This document shows, in pieces, positions 8,016 through 16,106 of a stretch of DNA of 27,974 bases. The stretch is from CAZJOD01 sp964547525. GTDB lineage: Bacteria > Bacillota > Clostridia > JAAYHZ01. Every line of letters starts with the position of its first letter. Positions within the stretch are counted from its first letter, which is position 1. The translations under genes and the position numbers were made by a program. The stretch covers positions 1 to 27,974 of the forward strand of contig CAZJOD010000029.1 in assembly GCA_964547525.1 (NCBI GenBank), written 5' to 3'. The notes beneath the pieces are model-generated. The model had not been told where the DNA came from and did not search any database. It saw nothing but the letters and a program-made list of their open reading frames with translations.

Positions 8016-9350
8016 ATGAATTTCGTAGATATAATCTCCGAGAAGAGAGACGGTAAAATTTTGACTGACAAACAAATCGGTCATTTTATAAAGAGTTACA
8101 CCGAAGGAACGGTTCCGGATTATCAAGCCTCTGCCTTACTGATGGCTATCTACTTAAATGGATTAAACCGGGATGAAACGTTTTCCATTACAAAACATAT
8201 GGTCAATTCCGGCGAAACTGTAGATTTAACCGGTATAGAAGGTATAAAAGTAGATAAACATAGCACCGGTGGTGTGGGAGATAAGACAACTCTGGTGGTT
8301 GCACCTATAGTAGCATCTTTTGGTGTCAGTGTCCCGAAAATGTCAGGTAGGGGATTAGGTCATACAGGTGGAACTGTTGATAAGCTTGATTCTATACCCG
8401 GATTTAATACATCACTTACTACCGAGCAATTTATCAATACGATCCGATCGATAAAAATGGCTGTAACCGGACAGACTGCAAATATTGCCGCAGCAGATAA
8501 AAAGCTATACAGATTAAGGGATGTAACCGCAACTGTTGACTCAATACCGTTAATTGCTTCAAGTATTATGGGTAAAAAGATTGCTCTTGGAAGCGATTGT
8601 ATCGTTTTAGATGTAAAATTGGGTAACGGGGCGTTTATGACAGATATGGAAAATGCGTTAAAGCTTTCTAGGACTATGATAGATATTGGTGAACAAATAG
8701 GCAAAAAAATTCTATGTGTAATCACCGATATGAGTATTCCTTTAGGTGACAAAATTGGTAACGCCAATGAAGTGATAGAAGCTATTGATACATTAAAAGG
8801 GAAAGGGCCTGAAGATTTCACAGAATTGTGCATGTATATTGCCGGTGCAATGCTGTATGTTGCAGGAAAATGCAATGATATTAAATCAGGTTGTAGTATG
8901 GCACAAAACAGTATTAATGATCAATCGGCTTTGGTAAAGTTTAAAGATTTTATATCATATCAGGGAGGGAATACCGATATAGTAGATGATTATTCAATAT
9001 TGCCTAAAGCTTCTTACTCAAAAGTTATTACTAGCGATATAGACGGATACATAAATAAAATGGATTGTAAGGCTATTGGTATTGCTTCTATGAAATTAGG
9101 TGCGGGCAGAAGAATAATTACGGATGTTATTGATTACGGGGCGGGAATTACAATTAAAAAGAAAACGGGATCATTTGTAAAAAGGGGAGATGTGTTAGCA
9201 GAAATTTACTCAAATAATTCGGATTTTCTTGCAGATGCAGAACTTATATACAAACATGCGGTAACAATCGGATCCGGGATACCGGAAAAAAGAAATATAA
9301 TAAAAGCTTTGGTAGATAAAGATAAAACCGAAATTTATTGTACTATCTAA
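8016..9350 (+). CDS. pdp: Pyrimidine-nucleoside phosphorylase
   Basis: Phosphorolysis of uridine and (deoxy)thymidine to base and sugar 1-phosphate in nucleoside salvage. The 444-residue protein carries KHSTGGVGDK (81-90), which binds phosphate, and the family signature SGRGLGHTGGT (110-120). R168, S183 and K187, the pyrimidine-contacting residues known in the Geobacillus enzyme, fall at the same numbers. A ferredoxin-like C-terminal domain follows. GAGGG precedes the ATG. In Bacillus the xerD-dacF interval holds drm and pupG; here pdp stands in their place, so the nucleoside-salvage link is kept with a different enzyme. Thymidine phosphorylase (deoA) is the alternative name; the residue numbering favours the broad-specificity Bacillus-type enzyme. 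Confidence 0.95.
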   Translation: MNFVDIISEKRDGKILTDKQIGHFIKSYTEGTVPDYQASALLMAIYLNGLNRDETFSITKHMVNSGETVDLTGIEGIKVDKHSTGGVGDKTTLVVAPIVASFGVSVPKMSGRGLGHTGGTVDKLDSIPGFNTSLTTEQFINTIRSIKMAVTGQTANIAAADKKLYRLRDVTATVDSIPLIASSIMGKKIALGSDCIVLDVKLGNGAFMTDMENALKLSRTMIDIGEQIGKKILCVITDMSIPLGDKIGNANEVIEAIDTLKGKGPEDFTELCMYIAGAMLYVAGKCNDIKSGCSMAQNSINDQSALVKFKDFISYQGGNTDIVDDYSILPKASYSKVITSDIDGYINKMDCKAIGIASMKLGAGRRIITDVIDYGAGITIKKKTGSFVKRGDVLAEIYSNNSDFLADAELIYKHAVTIGSGIPEKRNIIKALVDKDKTEIYCTI

Positions 9351-9354
9351 AATA

Positions 9355-9384
9355 TTGAATATATGAATAAAGCAAGTATATAAT
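9355..9384 (+). promoter_or_regulatory. Probable sigma-A promoter for dacF
   Basis: TTGAAT (9355-9360) and a perfect TATAAT (9379-9384) are 18 bases apart, giving a leader of about 65 bases. The leader contains a small GCTCC...GGAGC hairpin (9404-9424). No match to a sigma-F or sigma-G promoter with proper spacing was found, although dacF is forespore-expressed in Bacillus. Confidence 0.45.
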
Positions 9385-9458
9385 ATATTGAATAGTTTAT
9401 GTGGCTCCATATATTAAAAGGAGCAATATTGTAAGAATTATTTTAGGGGGGTCATAAA

Positions 9459-10673
9459 ATGAAAAAGATATTACCTGTCATTGCCATTTGTTTGGTTTTT
9501 ATATTAGTTGTATCTCCGTTAGGAGCAATTGCTCAGCCTGTAACGGATCCGGATGTGTTTGACATGGCAGTTGTTAACAATATTATGAAAAACACCGATT
9601 TGTTTAATCTGAAAGCAAAAAGTGCTATTTTAACGGATGCGAAAACGGGTATGGTGTTATATGAGAAAAACACTGAAGAACGTTATCCAATTGCCAGTAT
9701 AACAAAAATTATGACTACATTGGTTATTATGGAGTACATAAAATCGGGAAGACTTTCTTATACTGATAAAGTGATTGTATCGGAGCATGCTTATAGTATG
9801 GGAGGTTCACAGGTATATCTTGAGCCCGGAGAAGAGTTCACAGTTAGGGAATTGATGGAAGCAGTCGAAATACACTCGGCTAATGACGCATCGGTTGCTT
9901 TGGCTGAAAAAGTTGCAGGGACAGAAGACGCATTCGTTTTGTTAATGAATAACAAAGCCAGAGAATTAGGGTTGAAAGATACTAATTTTAGAGATTGTAC
10001 AGGCTTGACAGATGACGGTCATTATAGCACTGCAAGAGAAATTGCTATAATATCCCGGGAATTAATAACAAAATATCCTGAAATATTGGAAATAACAACA
10101 GTACAATATAAAGCATTCCGCCCTGGTGAAGACAAAATTGACATGTGGAATAGAAACAGATTAATATGGTTTTATAAAGGAGCTAACGGATTAAAGACAG
10201 GTTTTACAACTAAAGCGGGGTACTGCCTTTCCGGCACCGCAGAAAGAGACGGATTTCAACTGATAGCCGTTGTGTTGGGTGAGCCGGATACAAATACAAG
10301 ATTTGCAGAAACCAGTAAATTGTTAGATTATGGTTTTTTTAACTTTGAAACATTGGATATAATCCAAAAAGATAATCGTGTAAAAACAGTGGAAGTAAAA
10401 AAGGGAGTTGCAGAGAATGTTGATTTGGTATATGACGATAGTTTTTCATATCTCATAGATAAATCCAAAAAAGATTCACTAAAAGTTGATGTTGTAACCG
10501 AAAATACTCTGATTGCACCGATTGAAAAAGGAACAATCGTCGGGTATGCCAAGATATCTATTGATAATAAGGTAATAGGAAATGTTAATATCATAGCGGC
10601 GAATTCGGTTGCTAAAGCGTCCTTTTTTAGATTATTCATATTAATGATAAAAGAGTGGTTAAACTTAAACTAA
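9459..10673 (+). CDS. dacF: Serine-type D-alanyl-D-alanine carboxypeptidase (S11, DacF-like)
   Basis: Trims the terminal D-alanine from peptidoglycan stem peptides outside the membrane. The 404-residue precursor has a signal peptide with probable cleavage after AIA (residue 25). The three penicillin-binding motifs are intact: S80-x-x-K83 (SITK), S140-A-N142 and K246-T-G248. The PBP5-type beta-rich C-terminal domain spans about 290-380, and the last 20 residues form an amphipathic, hydrophobic membrane anchor. The start follows AGGGGGG. The name DacF, rather than DacA or DacB, is based on position: spoIIM-xerD-(nucleoside gene)-dacF as in Bacillus, where it acts in spore cortex synthesis. The spoIIA operon that follows dacF in Bacillus is absent here, so the sporulation role is inferred. 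Confidence 0.93.
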   Translation: MKKILPVIAICLVFILVVSPLGAIAQPVTDPDVFDMAVVNNIMKNTDLFNLKAKSAILTDAKTGMVLYEKNTEERYPIASITKIMTTLVIMEYIKSGRLSYTDKVIVSEHAYSMGGSQVYLEPGEEFTVRELMEAVEIHSANDASVALAEKVAGTEDAFVLLMNNKARELGLKDTNFRDCTGLTDDGHYSTAREIAIISRELITKYPEILEITTVQYKAFRPGEDKIDMWNRNRLIWFYKGANGLKTGFTTKAGYCLSGTAERDGFQLIAVVLGEPDTNTRFAETSKLLDYGFFNFETLDIIQKDNRVKTVEVKKGVAENVDLVYDDSFSYLIDKSKKDSLKVDVVTENTLIAPIEKGTIVGYAKISIDNKVIGNVNIIAANSVAKASFFRLFILMIKEWLNLN

Positions 10674-10709
10674 TATTAGCTATAAAAAACTATACAAAGG
10701 AAGTTAATT

Positions 10710-11372
10710 ATGGAAAAATTATGGAGTGCAATATCGCAATATGTTTATATGATACCGGTTTTACTATCGTTACCTTTTCACGAATATGCACACGCATATG
10801 TGTCATACCGATTAGGAGATCCTACCGCAAAAGATCAAGGTCGTCTTACATTGAATCCTTTAAAACATCTTGATCCGTTAGGTACACTTTTAATGTTCAT
10901 CGCTCGTATCGGATGGGCAAAACCGGTTCCTATAAACCCCATGTATTATAAAAATCGAAAAAAAGGTACTTTACTGGTATCACTTGCAGGACCTGTTTCC
11001 AATTTAATTTTATCTTTTATTTTCAGTATTTTTTTCGCCATACTGAATTTATATCTTGTCAATAACCCCGTAACGGGTTTAACAGTGGCATTAGCCGGTA
11101 TTTTTTATTTATTTATAACAGTCAATGTATATTTAGCAATATTTAATCTAATACCGGTACCACCTTTAGACGGTTCAAAAATCTTAGGGGGACTTTTGCC
11201 GGATGAAACTTATTGGTCTTTTTTACGACACGAAAGAACTATCGGTATGATTTTTTTTATAGCGATTATTTTCTTTTCAAGACAGTTTGCATTGATAATG
11301 AATGTATTGGCTACTCCTGTTATAAGATTTTTTATGACAACATCCTTTTCGATAGTAAATCTATTTTCATAA
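10710..11372 (+). CDS. Site-2 protease family (M50) membrane metalloprotease
   Basis: A 220-residue integral membrane zinc protease of the short, minimal M50 type. The zinc ligands are H24-E-Y-A-H28 (HExxH) inside the first membrane helix and D154 in NLIPVPPLDG. GRLTLNPLKHLDPLGT and the LAGPVSNL segment are the other family hallmarks. Five to six membrane segments are expected. AAAGGAAG lies nine bases before the ATG. Homologous genes often sit between dacF-like and trpS/scpA genes in Clostridia, but the substrate is unknown; no anti-sigma factor or SpoIVFA-like partner is present here. It lies 36 bases after dacF and could be co-transcribed with it. Confidence 0.92.
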   Translation: MEKLWSAISQYVYMIPVLLSLPFHEYAHAYVSYRLGDPTAKDQGRLTLNPLKHLDPLGTLLMFIARIGWAKPVPINPMYYKNRKKGTLLVSLAGPVSNLILSFIFSIFFAILNLYLVNNPVTGLTVALAGIFYLFITVNVYLAIFNLIPVPPLDGSKILGGLLPDETYWSFLRHERTIGMIFFIAIIFFSRQFALIMNVLATPVIRFFMTTSFSIVNLFS

Positions 11373-11405
11373 AAATTTGAACTGATTCTATTCAATTTAA
11401 TTTTT
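11373..11405 (+). terminator. Weak candidate terminator after the M50 protease
   Basis: AAATTTGAA (11373-11381) pairs with TTCAATTT (11391-11398) apart from one bulged T, followed by AA and five T. The stem is AT-only except for one pair, so termination would be inefficient. A strong new promoter follows, which fits a transcription-unit boundary here. Confidence 0.3.
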
Positions 11406-11443
11406 AATATATTACACGATCAGTACAAAGTCCTACGAAATAT

Positions 11444-11472
11444 TTGACTTTACTTAGAAAAATGATTACAAT
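11444..11472 (+). promoter_or_regulatory. Sigma-A promoter for trpS-scpA-scpB
   Basis: TTGACT (11444-11449) and TACAAT (11467-11472) are separated by exactly 17 bases; each box has one mismatch to consensus. Transcription would start near 11479, leaving a leader of under 30 bases. That is too short for a T-box or trp leader, so trpS is probably expressed without tRNA-sensing attenuation. Confidence 0.7.
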
Positions 11473-11505
11473 GATACAAGATTATTTAACCGGGAGTGAA
11501 TTGTT

Positions 11506-12492
11506 ATGTCAAAAGGAATTGTTTTAAGCGGAACCAGACCGACGGGTCATCTGCATTTTGGTAATTATTTCGGTGCTTTGGAAAACTGGGTAAGACTACA
11601 AGAAGATTATGATTGCAGGTTTTTTATCGCTGATTGGCATGCCTTGACTACCGGATATGAGAACACTGAAGATATGAAGCAAAACATTGGACAAGTTGCG
11701 GTGGATTTTTTATCGGTTGGTCTTAATCCGGATAAAGCAGTCTTATTTTTACAGTCAAAAGTACCCGAACATGCTGTATTACACTTGCTTTTTTCTATGA
11801 GTACACCGTTATCATGGCTATATCGTTGTCCTACTTATAAGGAACAACTTCAACAAATGAAAGATAAAAATATTACAACCTATGGATTTTTAGGATATCC
11901 GTGTTTGCAAGCGGCTGATATTTTAATATATAAAGCGGGGTATGTTCCCGTTGGCGAGGACCAATTACCTCATTTGGAATTAACAAGAGAAATGGCAAGA
12001 CGCTTTAATTTTCTATACAAAGAAATATTTCCCGAGCCTCAAGCTATTTTAACGAAATCTAAGGTTCTACCGGGATTAGACGGTAGGAAAATGAGTAAAA
12101 GTTACGGTAACACCGTTAACCTTTCAGATACACCTGATATCATTAATGAAAAGGTGAAGACTATGGTTACCGATCCGGAAAGAATAAGAAAAACCGATCC
12201 CGGACACCCTGATGTTTGTTCGGTCTTTGCCTTTCATAAAATTTTTAACGATAAAGAAGAAAATAATATCGGACAATGCTGCAAGGCCGGAATTATCGGT
12301 TGCGTAGCTTGTAAGAAAAATTTAGCGAATAAAATTAACGAATATATGGCACCCATGCATGAAAGACGAAAAGAAATAATTGAAAAACCAAAAATGGTGA
12401 GAGAAGTCATTGAAGAAGGCAGTAAAAAAGCACAAATAGAAGCCCGGAAAACATTAGATGAAGTTAAACAAGCTATGAATCTTGATTTTTAA
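11506..12492 (+). CDS. trpS: Tryptophanyl-tRNA synthetase with iron-sulfur-type cysteine motif
   Basis: Charges tRNA-Trp. The 328-residue class I synthetase has the HIGH equivalent GHLHFGN (14-20) and GRKMSKS with K195-S199. The length is normal. The anticodon-binding helical domain carries C238, C258, C259, C266 and C269. Using C259, this reads C-x20-C-x6-C-x2-C, close to the C-x22-C-x6-C-x2-C motif that holds a [4Fe-4S] cluster in Thermotoga maritima TrpRS; that comparison is from memory. GGGAG sits nine bases before the ATG. It is followed by scpA after only 11 bases and heads a three-gene operon with its own promoter. Confidence 0.97.
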   Translation: MSKGIVLSGTRPTGHLHFGNYFGALENWVRLQEDYDCRFFIADWHALTTGYENTEDMKQNIGQVAVDFLSVGLNPDKAVLFLQSKVPEHAVLHLLFSMSTPLSWLYRCPTYKEQLQQMKDKNITTYGFLGYPCLQAADILIYKAGYVPVGEDQLPHLELTREMARRFNFLYKEIFPEPQAILTKSKVLPGLDGRKMSKSYGNTVNLSDTPDIINEKVKTMVTDPERIRKTDPGHPDVCSVFAFHKIFNDKEENNIGQCCKAGIIGCVACKKNLANKINEYMAPMHERRKEIIEKPKMVREVIEEGSKKAQIEARKTLDEVKQAMNLDF

Positions 12493-12503
12493 TATAAAGA
12501 ACG

Positions 12504-13322
12504 GTGACAGAATTGATCCTTGAGTTTGAGAACCCGAATAATTCGGTTCATTTAAAATTAAACAATTTTGAAGGTCCTTTCGATTTATTGTATCATTTAA
12601 TTGAAAAAAATGAAATGGACATATACGACATTGATATTAATGAAATAACCGATCAGTATTTGAATTGGTTATCAAACGCCGAACAACTCGACTTGGACAT
12701 CGCCAGTGAATTTACCGTAATGGCTGCAACTTTGCTTTATATAAAATCTCGCATGTTGTTACCCAATAAAAAAACAGAGAATGACGAGGAAGATGCCGGT
12801 GACCCTAGAGAAGAATTGGTTGTACGTTTATTAGAGTATAAAAAATATAAAACTGCCGCCACCGTTTTGAAAAATCGTGAGGAAAAATGGGCAAATTGTA
12901 TTTATAAAGTGCCGGAAGCCGTGGAATATAAAAAAGAGTACGATAATCGACCAATGTCACTAACCGAACTTAAGGAAGTATACGAAAAAATAAAAGAAAA
13001 GAACCGGCAGAAAACAAATAAAAATAAAAAAATAATAGCTACATTGGTACAACATGAGATTTATACTGTAAAAAGCAAATTGAAAGAAATTTCAGAGCTA
13101 TTTAAAAAAAGAAACGAATTTATATTCAACAGGATTTTTGATTTAAAAAAAAGGCATAGATTGGATGTAATATCCGGATTCTTAGCCGTATTGGAATTAG
13201 CCAAATTTCATAAAGTGAGTTTAAAGCAACTTAATCTAAACGACGATATATATGTTAAGAAATTAAGTGAAATCAAGTTAAGTGAAATGAACGATTTAAT
13301 AAAGACGGCAGTGGAGGAGTAG
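12504..13322 (+). CDS. scpA: Segregation and condensation protein A (kleisin)
   Basis: ScpA bridges the two SMC heads in the SMC-ScpAB condensin complex. The N-terminal block LNNFEGPFDLLYHLIEKNEMDIYDI and the following ITDQYLNWL are the SMC-neck-binding helix-turn region; a lysine-rich, variable linker covers about residues 150-195, and a winged-helix C-terminus (about 200-270) should bind the SMC head. The length of 272 residues is slightly above the usual 250. The first start is GTG at 12504 with a weak upstream site. An in-frame TTG at 12513 lies five bases after GGTGA (12503-12507) and may be the true start, which would remove three residues. The gene ends four bases before scpB. Confidence 0.95.
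   Translation: MTELILEFENPNNSVHLKLNNFEGPFDLLYHLIEKNEMDIYDIDINEITDQYLNWLSNAEQLDLDIASEFTVMAATLLYIKSRMLLPNKKTENDEEDAGDPREELVVRLLEYKKYKTAATVLKNREEKWANCIYKVPEAVEYKKEYDNRPMSLTELKEVYEKIKEKNRQKTNKNKKIIATLVQHEIYTVKSKLKEISELFKKRNEFIFNRIFDLKKRHRLDVISGFLAVLELAKFHKVSLKQLNLNDDIYVKKLSEIKLSEMNDLIKTAVEE
13313..13319 (+). promoter_or_regulatory. Ribosome-binding site fixing the GTG start of scpB
   Basis: GGAGGAG inside the end of scpA lies six bases before GTG at 13326. An ATG at 13324 is better placed by codon type but reads ATG-TGG-ATA-TAA and is closed at once, so the GTG is the start. Confidence 0.8.
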
Positions 13323-13325
13323 CAT

Positions 13326-13856
13326 GTGGATATAAAGACAATTGAAGGTGTAATCGAAGCCATGTTATTTACTCATGGTGACGCCTTGCCAATAAATAAG
13401 ATATGTGATGCATTGGAGATTGATAAAAGCACAGTAGAAAAAATCATTAAAAATATGTCAGATAAATATGATGCGTCTGACAGAGGTATTATCATTAGAA
13501 AATTGAACGACTCCTACCAATTATGCACTAAACATGAATATTATGACTATATATCGAAAATATACATAAAACACAGCAGTCAGGTTTTATCTCATGCGGC
13601 TTTGGAAACATTGGCCATTATCGCATATAACGCACCTGTTACAAAAGCCGGGATTGAACAAATCCGGGGTGTATCCAGTGACAGTTCCATAACAAAATTA
13701 CTTGACCGCAATTTAATCAAAGAAGCAGGAAGGTTGGATGCCCCGGGCAGACCGGTTTTGTATGAAACCACCGAAGAATTTTTACGGTGTTTCGGTTTAT
13801 CGTCAGTTCATGAGTTACCACCTGTTGATACGTTTTTCGGTATTGAAAAAGAGTAG
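13326..13856 (+). CDS. scpB: Segregation and condensation protein B
   Basis: ScpB dimers bind the linker of ScpA and regulate SMC condensin. The 176-residue protein has two winged-helix domains: residues about 1-80 beginning EGVIEAMLFTHGDALPINKI, and about 85-165 with the highly conserved LETLAIIAYNAPVTKAGIEQIRG split over 91-113 and GRLDAPGRPVLYETTEEFL. It starts with GTG (see the ribosome-binding site). The stop is eight bases from the convergent end of ytfJ, and no terminator hairpin is seen between them. Confidence 0.96.
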   Translation: MDIKTIEGVIEAMLFTHGDALPINKICDALEIDKSTVEKIIKNMSDKYDASDRGIIIRKLNDSYQLCTKHEYYDYISKIYIKHSSQVLSHAALETLAIIAYNAPVTKAGIEQIRGVSSDSSITKLLDRNLIKEAGRLDAPGRPVLYETTEEFLRCFGLSSVHELPPVDTFFGIEKE

Positions 13857-13864
13857 ATATATCG

Positions 13865-14323
13865 TCATATTAGATCATCTTTCTTATGATATTCGGTTTT
13901 TTCATCACAAGGATTTTTTTTATGATCTTTTCTTTTAAATAAATCCGGGATCAAATCCAGCAGCTTATCTACAGAAGCGTTGGTATTTACAGATAAAAGT
14001 TTAACTTCTCCGTTTGAAACGGTCATAAAAGCAACCGGGCAAATACTTACTCCTGCGGCGCTTCCACCTGCAAACGGCAACTCATTGTCGTTTGAATTTT
14101 TTTCTTGACCGTTATTCGGTTCATTGTTTTTTCCATGTGCTTCATTACCGTATTCTCCACCACCGGAAGCAAATCCGAAACAAACTTTCGACACGGGAAT
14201 TATGACGGTACCGTCTCCCGTCTGTACCGTATCTCCTATAATAGTATTAACATCTACCATCTCTTTAATGCTTTTCATAGCCGTATCCATTAAACCTTCA
14301 ATTGGATGTTGAGGCATATTCAT
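13865..14323 (-). CDS. ytfJ: Sporulation protein YtfJ / GerW family
   Basis: In Bacillus the homologue GerW is a spore protein needed for normal germination response. This 152-residue protein has the family N-terminus HPIEGLMDTAMKSIKEMVDVNTIIGD, the conserved IIPVSKVCFGFASGGGEYG, a variable Asn/Glu-rich linker (about 65-82), and PFAGGSAAGVSICPVAFM followed by a strand reading VKLLSV. The C-terminus is lysine-rich and variable. AGGGAGA precedes the ATG. The first 26 bases overlap the 3' end of the DUF2953 gene, so the two are likely coupled. The pairing of DUF2953 and ytfJ next to scpAB is a common Clostridia arrangement. The biochemical activity of the family is unknown. Confidence 0.93.
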   Translation of the reverse strand: MNMPQHPIEGLMDTAMKSIKEMVDVNTIIGDTVQTGDGTVIIPVSKVCFGFASGGGEYGNEAHGKNNEPNNGQEKNSNDNELPFAGGSAAGVSICPVAFMTVSNGEVKLLSVNTNASVDKLLDLIPDLFKRKDHKKNPCDEKTEYHKKDDLI

Positions 14324-14864
14324 TTCTCCCTTGTTTTATAATATTTTTATTGTCTCTTAATAGTTTCCACAATAGTGTTATTATTTTTCCAATACGTGAA
14401 GATATTATGCATTTAATATGAGATTCATTTTTATTTACCGTTAAAATAATATTTACATTTTTCTTTTTGGTCGTTGTTATCGCATCGAAAATACCGTTTA
14501 ATATACTGGAAATACCAATCAATATATACATAAGATCAGGTTGATCTGTAGTAAAATTTAGTAAACAATCGAATTCTTCTACTTTTAGCTGATCGTTTTT
14601 GATTGCTCTGATTATTATAAAGAATATATTATCCGGTTTTTTCTTTTCTTTTTTTTCAAACAGTTTTGCGAAAGAAATCAAAACGGTTTCTTTAGAGTAA
14701 ACATATTTTTTAACTTCGATATTGTAGACGCAAATATGAATGAAGACAAATTGATTTTCATCTTCATTTGAAACGGTTATTCGAATTTTTAACTTAACTC
14801 TCAGTATTAACAGGAGCATTAGGAAAATAGCTAAAATATACCACATATGTGATATTATAATCAC
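14298..14864 (-). CDS. DUF2953 family protein (putative sporulation-associated membrane protein)
   Basis: A 188-residue protein with one N-terminal membrane segment (about residues 7-24) followed by a soluble domain rich in beta strands and lysine. Family assignment is by overall pattern (short anchor, KLKIRITV..., internal FDCLLNFTTDQPDLMYILIG split into recognisable blocks) and by position beside ytfJ and scpB. No catalytic motif is visible and the function is unknown. The first start is GTG at 14864; it lies inside a perfect inverted repeat and lacks a good ribosome-binding site. An in-frame ATG at 14846 would remove six residues and also lacks one, so the start is uncertain. The 3' end overlaps ytfJ by 26 bases. 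Confidence 0.75.
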   Translation of the reverse strand: MIIISHMWYILAIFLMLLLILRVKLKIRITVSNEDENQFVFIHICVYNIEVKKYVYSKETVLISFAKLFEKKEKKKPDNIFFIIIRAIKNDQLKVEEFDCLLNFTTDQPDLMYILIGISSILNGIFDAITTTKKKNVNIILTVNKNESHIKCIISSRIGKIITLLWKLLRDNKNIIKQGRNEYASTSN

Positions 14865-14867
14865 ATA
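14846..14867. repeat. Perfect inverted repeat over the DUF2953 start
   Basis: TATGTGAT (14846-14853) and ATCACATA (14860-14867) are exact reverse complements with a six-base centre. The right half contains the GTG start of the minus-strand DUF2953 gene and lies just downstream of a minus-strand TATAAT (14874-14879), so it could be an operator or a start-hiding hairpin. Confidence 0.4.
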
Positions 14868-14901
14868 CGGGTATATTATACCTTAACGGTTTAAAATCCG
14901 G

Positions 14902-16077
14902 TTAACCGTATATTTCGGATGTTATAACGTTTGCAAAGTATTCTAAGCTTTCGGGATAATTCTCTTTTAAGAATGTTAGAATTGTATATTTCCATGATAA
15001 TATATTGGCATTGAATATACTCTCTAAGAAATATTCTTTTTTTAAACCGATATCAATAGGAGAACATTTTGCACCGGTACGTTTCAATAGAGACTTTATA
15101 TGTTCGGAAGAAGGGCAATTTAAGGCTATAGGCAACAAATCTTTTGCCAACTCGTAAAGACGGCATATGACAACCGTTCCTATTCCCACAGACTCGCCAT
15201 GTAACGCATGTTCTTCATTATTTTCAATTGCTTTTAAATCCCAATAATGAGCGAGATGGTGCTCCGCACCGGATGCCGGGCGAGTATTTTTATATAATCC
15301 CATTGTTACCCCTGCAATTGTTAAAGCTTCAAAAACATTGGCAACGGCATCGTTCTCTTTATTTATAATACCGTCGGCACTTGCAATGCATTTTTCAACC
15401 GCACATTCCACCATTGATATAATAAAGGGACAAATATGTTCACCTGTAACGGCAACACTTAGTTTCCAATCGATAAGTCCTGTAATTTTACCAATGACAT
15501 CACCGAATCCCGCTTTTAACATTTTATCAGGTGCATGCTTTAAAACGTTTTCATCAGCTAATATTGCACAAGGTAATTGTCCGTCTATAGTACTTTTTTT
15601 ATCTTCAATAATTAGAGATGAAGTTACAGATGCATATCCGTCCATAGATGCGGCTGTACATACTACAAAGTAAGGTATCTTCATTTTGAAACTAACTTGT
15701 CTTGTTATATCGTTAATAACCCCTGAACCAACCGCAATCATTAATGATATGTCATTAGGTGTTTCTATTAATAATTTGCCTATTTCACGGTTTCCGGGTA
15801 TCAAATCGTGTTTGGATTCAAAAATATATGTAATAAAGTTTAATCCGAATTCTTTAAATTGTTCTTCGATTATATACCCGCAAGCTTTATAAGTGTTACC
15901 ATCGCATATAATCTGTATTTTTCCTGCCGGCGACAACTTTTGCGCCAATTCTACAGCTTGATTTAAAATATCTTTTCCATAAACGATTCTATCTATGTTC
16001 AAGGTATGTTTTTTGCCACATTCGCAATCAAAATCCATACCTGCGAAATCTTGAAACTTCATATTCTTTACATCCAT
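14902..16077 (-). CDS. egsA: sn-Glycerol-1-phosphate dehydrogenase (AraM/EgsA family)
   Basis: Reduces dihydroxyacetone phosphate to sn-glycerol-1-phosphate, the archaeal-type lipid backbone; in Bacillus AraM/EgsA supplies it for heptaprenylglyceryl phosphate. The 391-residue protein belongs to the dehydroquinate-synthase-like/iron-alcohol-dehydrogenase fold: NAD-binding AVGSGVIND (115-123), AASMDGYAS (142-150), GFGDVIGK with D193, RPASGAEHHLAHYWD (266-280) and LHGESVGIGT with H293. D193, H273 or H274, and H293 are the probable metal ligands. An N-terminal CECGKKH is present. GGAGGGG precedes the ATG, and an extended -10 promoter lies about 30 bases upstream. No prenyltransferase gene is in the window, so the fate of the product is unknown. 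Confidence 0.9.
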   Translation of the reverse strand: MDVKNMKFQDFAGMDFDCECGKKHTLNIDRIVYGKDILNQAVELAQKLSPAGKIQIICDGNTYKACGYIIEEQFKEFGLNFITYIFESKHDLIPGNREIGKLLIETPNDISLMIAVGSGVINDITRQVSFKMKIPYFVVCTAASMDGYASVTSSLIIEDKKSTIDGQLPCAILADENVLKHAPDKMLKAGFGDVIGKITGLIDWKLSVAVTGEHICPFIISMVECAVEKCIASADGIINKENDAVANVFEALTIAGVTMGLYKNTRPASGAEHHLAHYWDLKAIENNEEHALHGESVGIGTVVICRLYELAKDLLPIALNCPSSEHIKSLLKRTGAKCSPIDIGLKKEYFLESIFNANILSWKYTILTFLKENYPESLEYFANVITSEIYG

Positions 16078-16106
16078 TTATACCCCTCCGATATTAAATA
16101 ATAAGT

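Noticed and set aside
9389..9416. Sigma-G type promoter (TGAATA ... CATATAT) before dacF
   Set aside because: The two boxes are only 13 bases apart rather than the 17-18 expected, and the -10 deviates from CATAnTA.
10655..10873. A 72-residue reading frame overlapping dacF and the M50 protease gene
   Set aside because: It overlaps both well-supported genes, has no good ribosome-binding site and encodes a cysteine/arginine-rich sequence typical of a shadow frame.
11373..11505. T-box or trp attenuator before trpS
   Set aside because: The strong promoter at 11444-11472 leaves a leader under 30 bases, and no T-box core or specifier stem is visible.
14846..14867. CRP/FNR-type binding site
   Set aside because: TGTGA and TCACA are separated by eight bases instead of the six of a CRP site, and it does not match TTGAT-N4-ATCAA for FNR.
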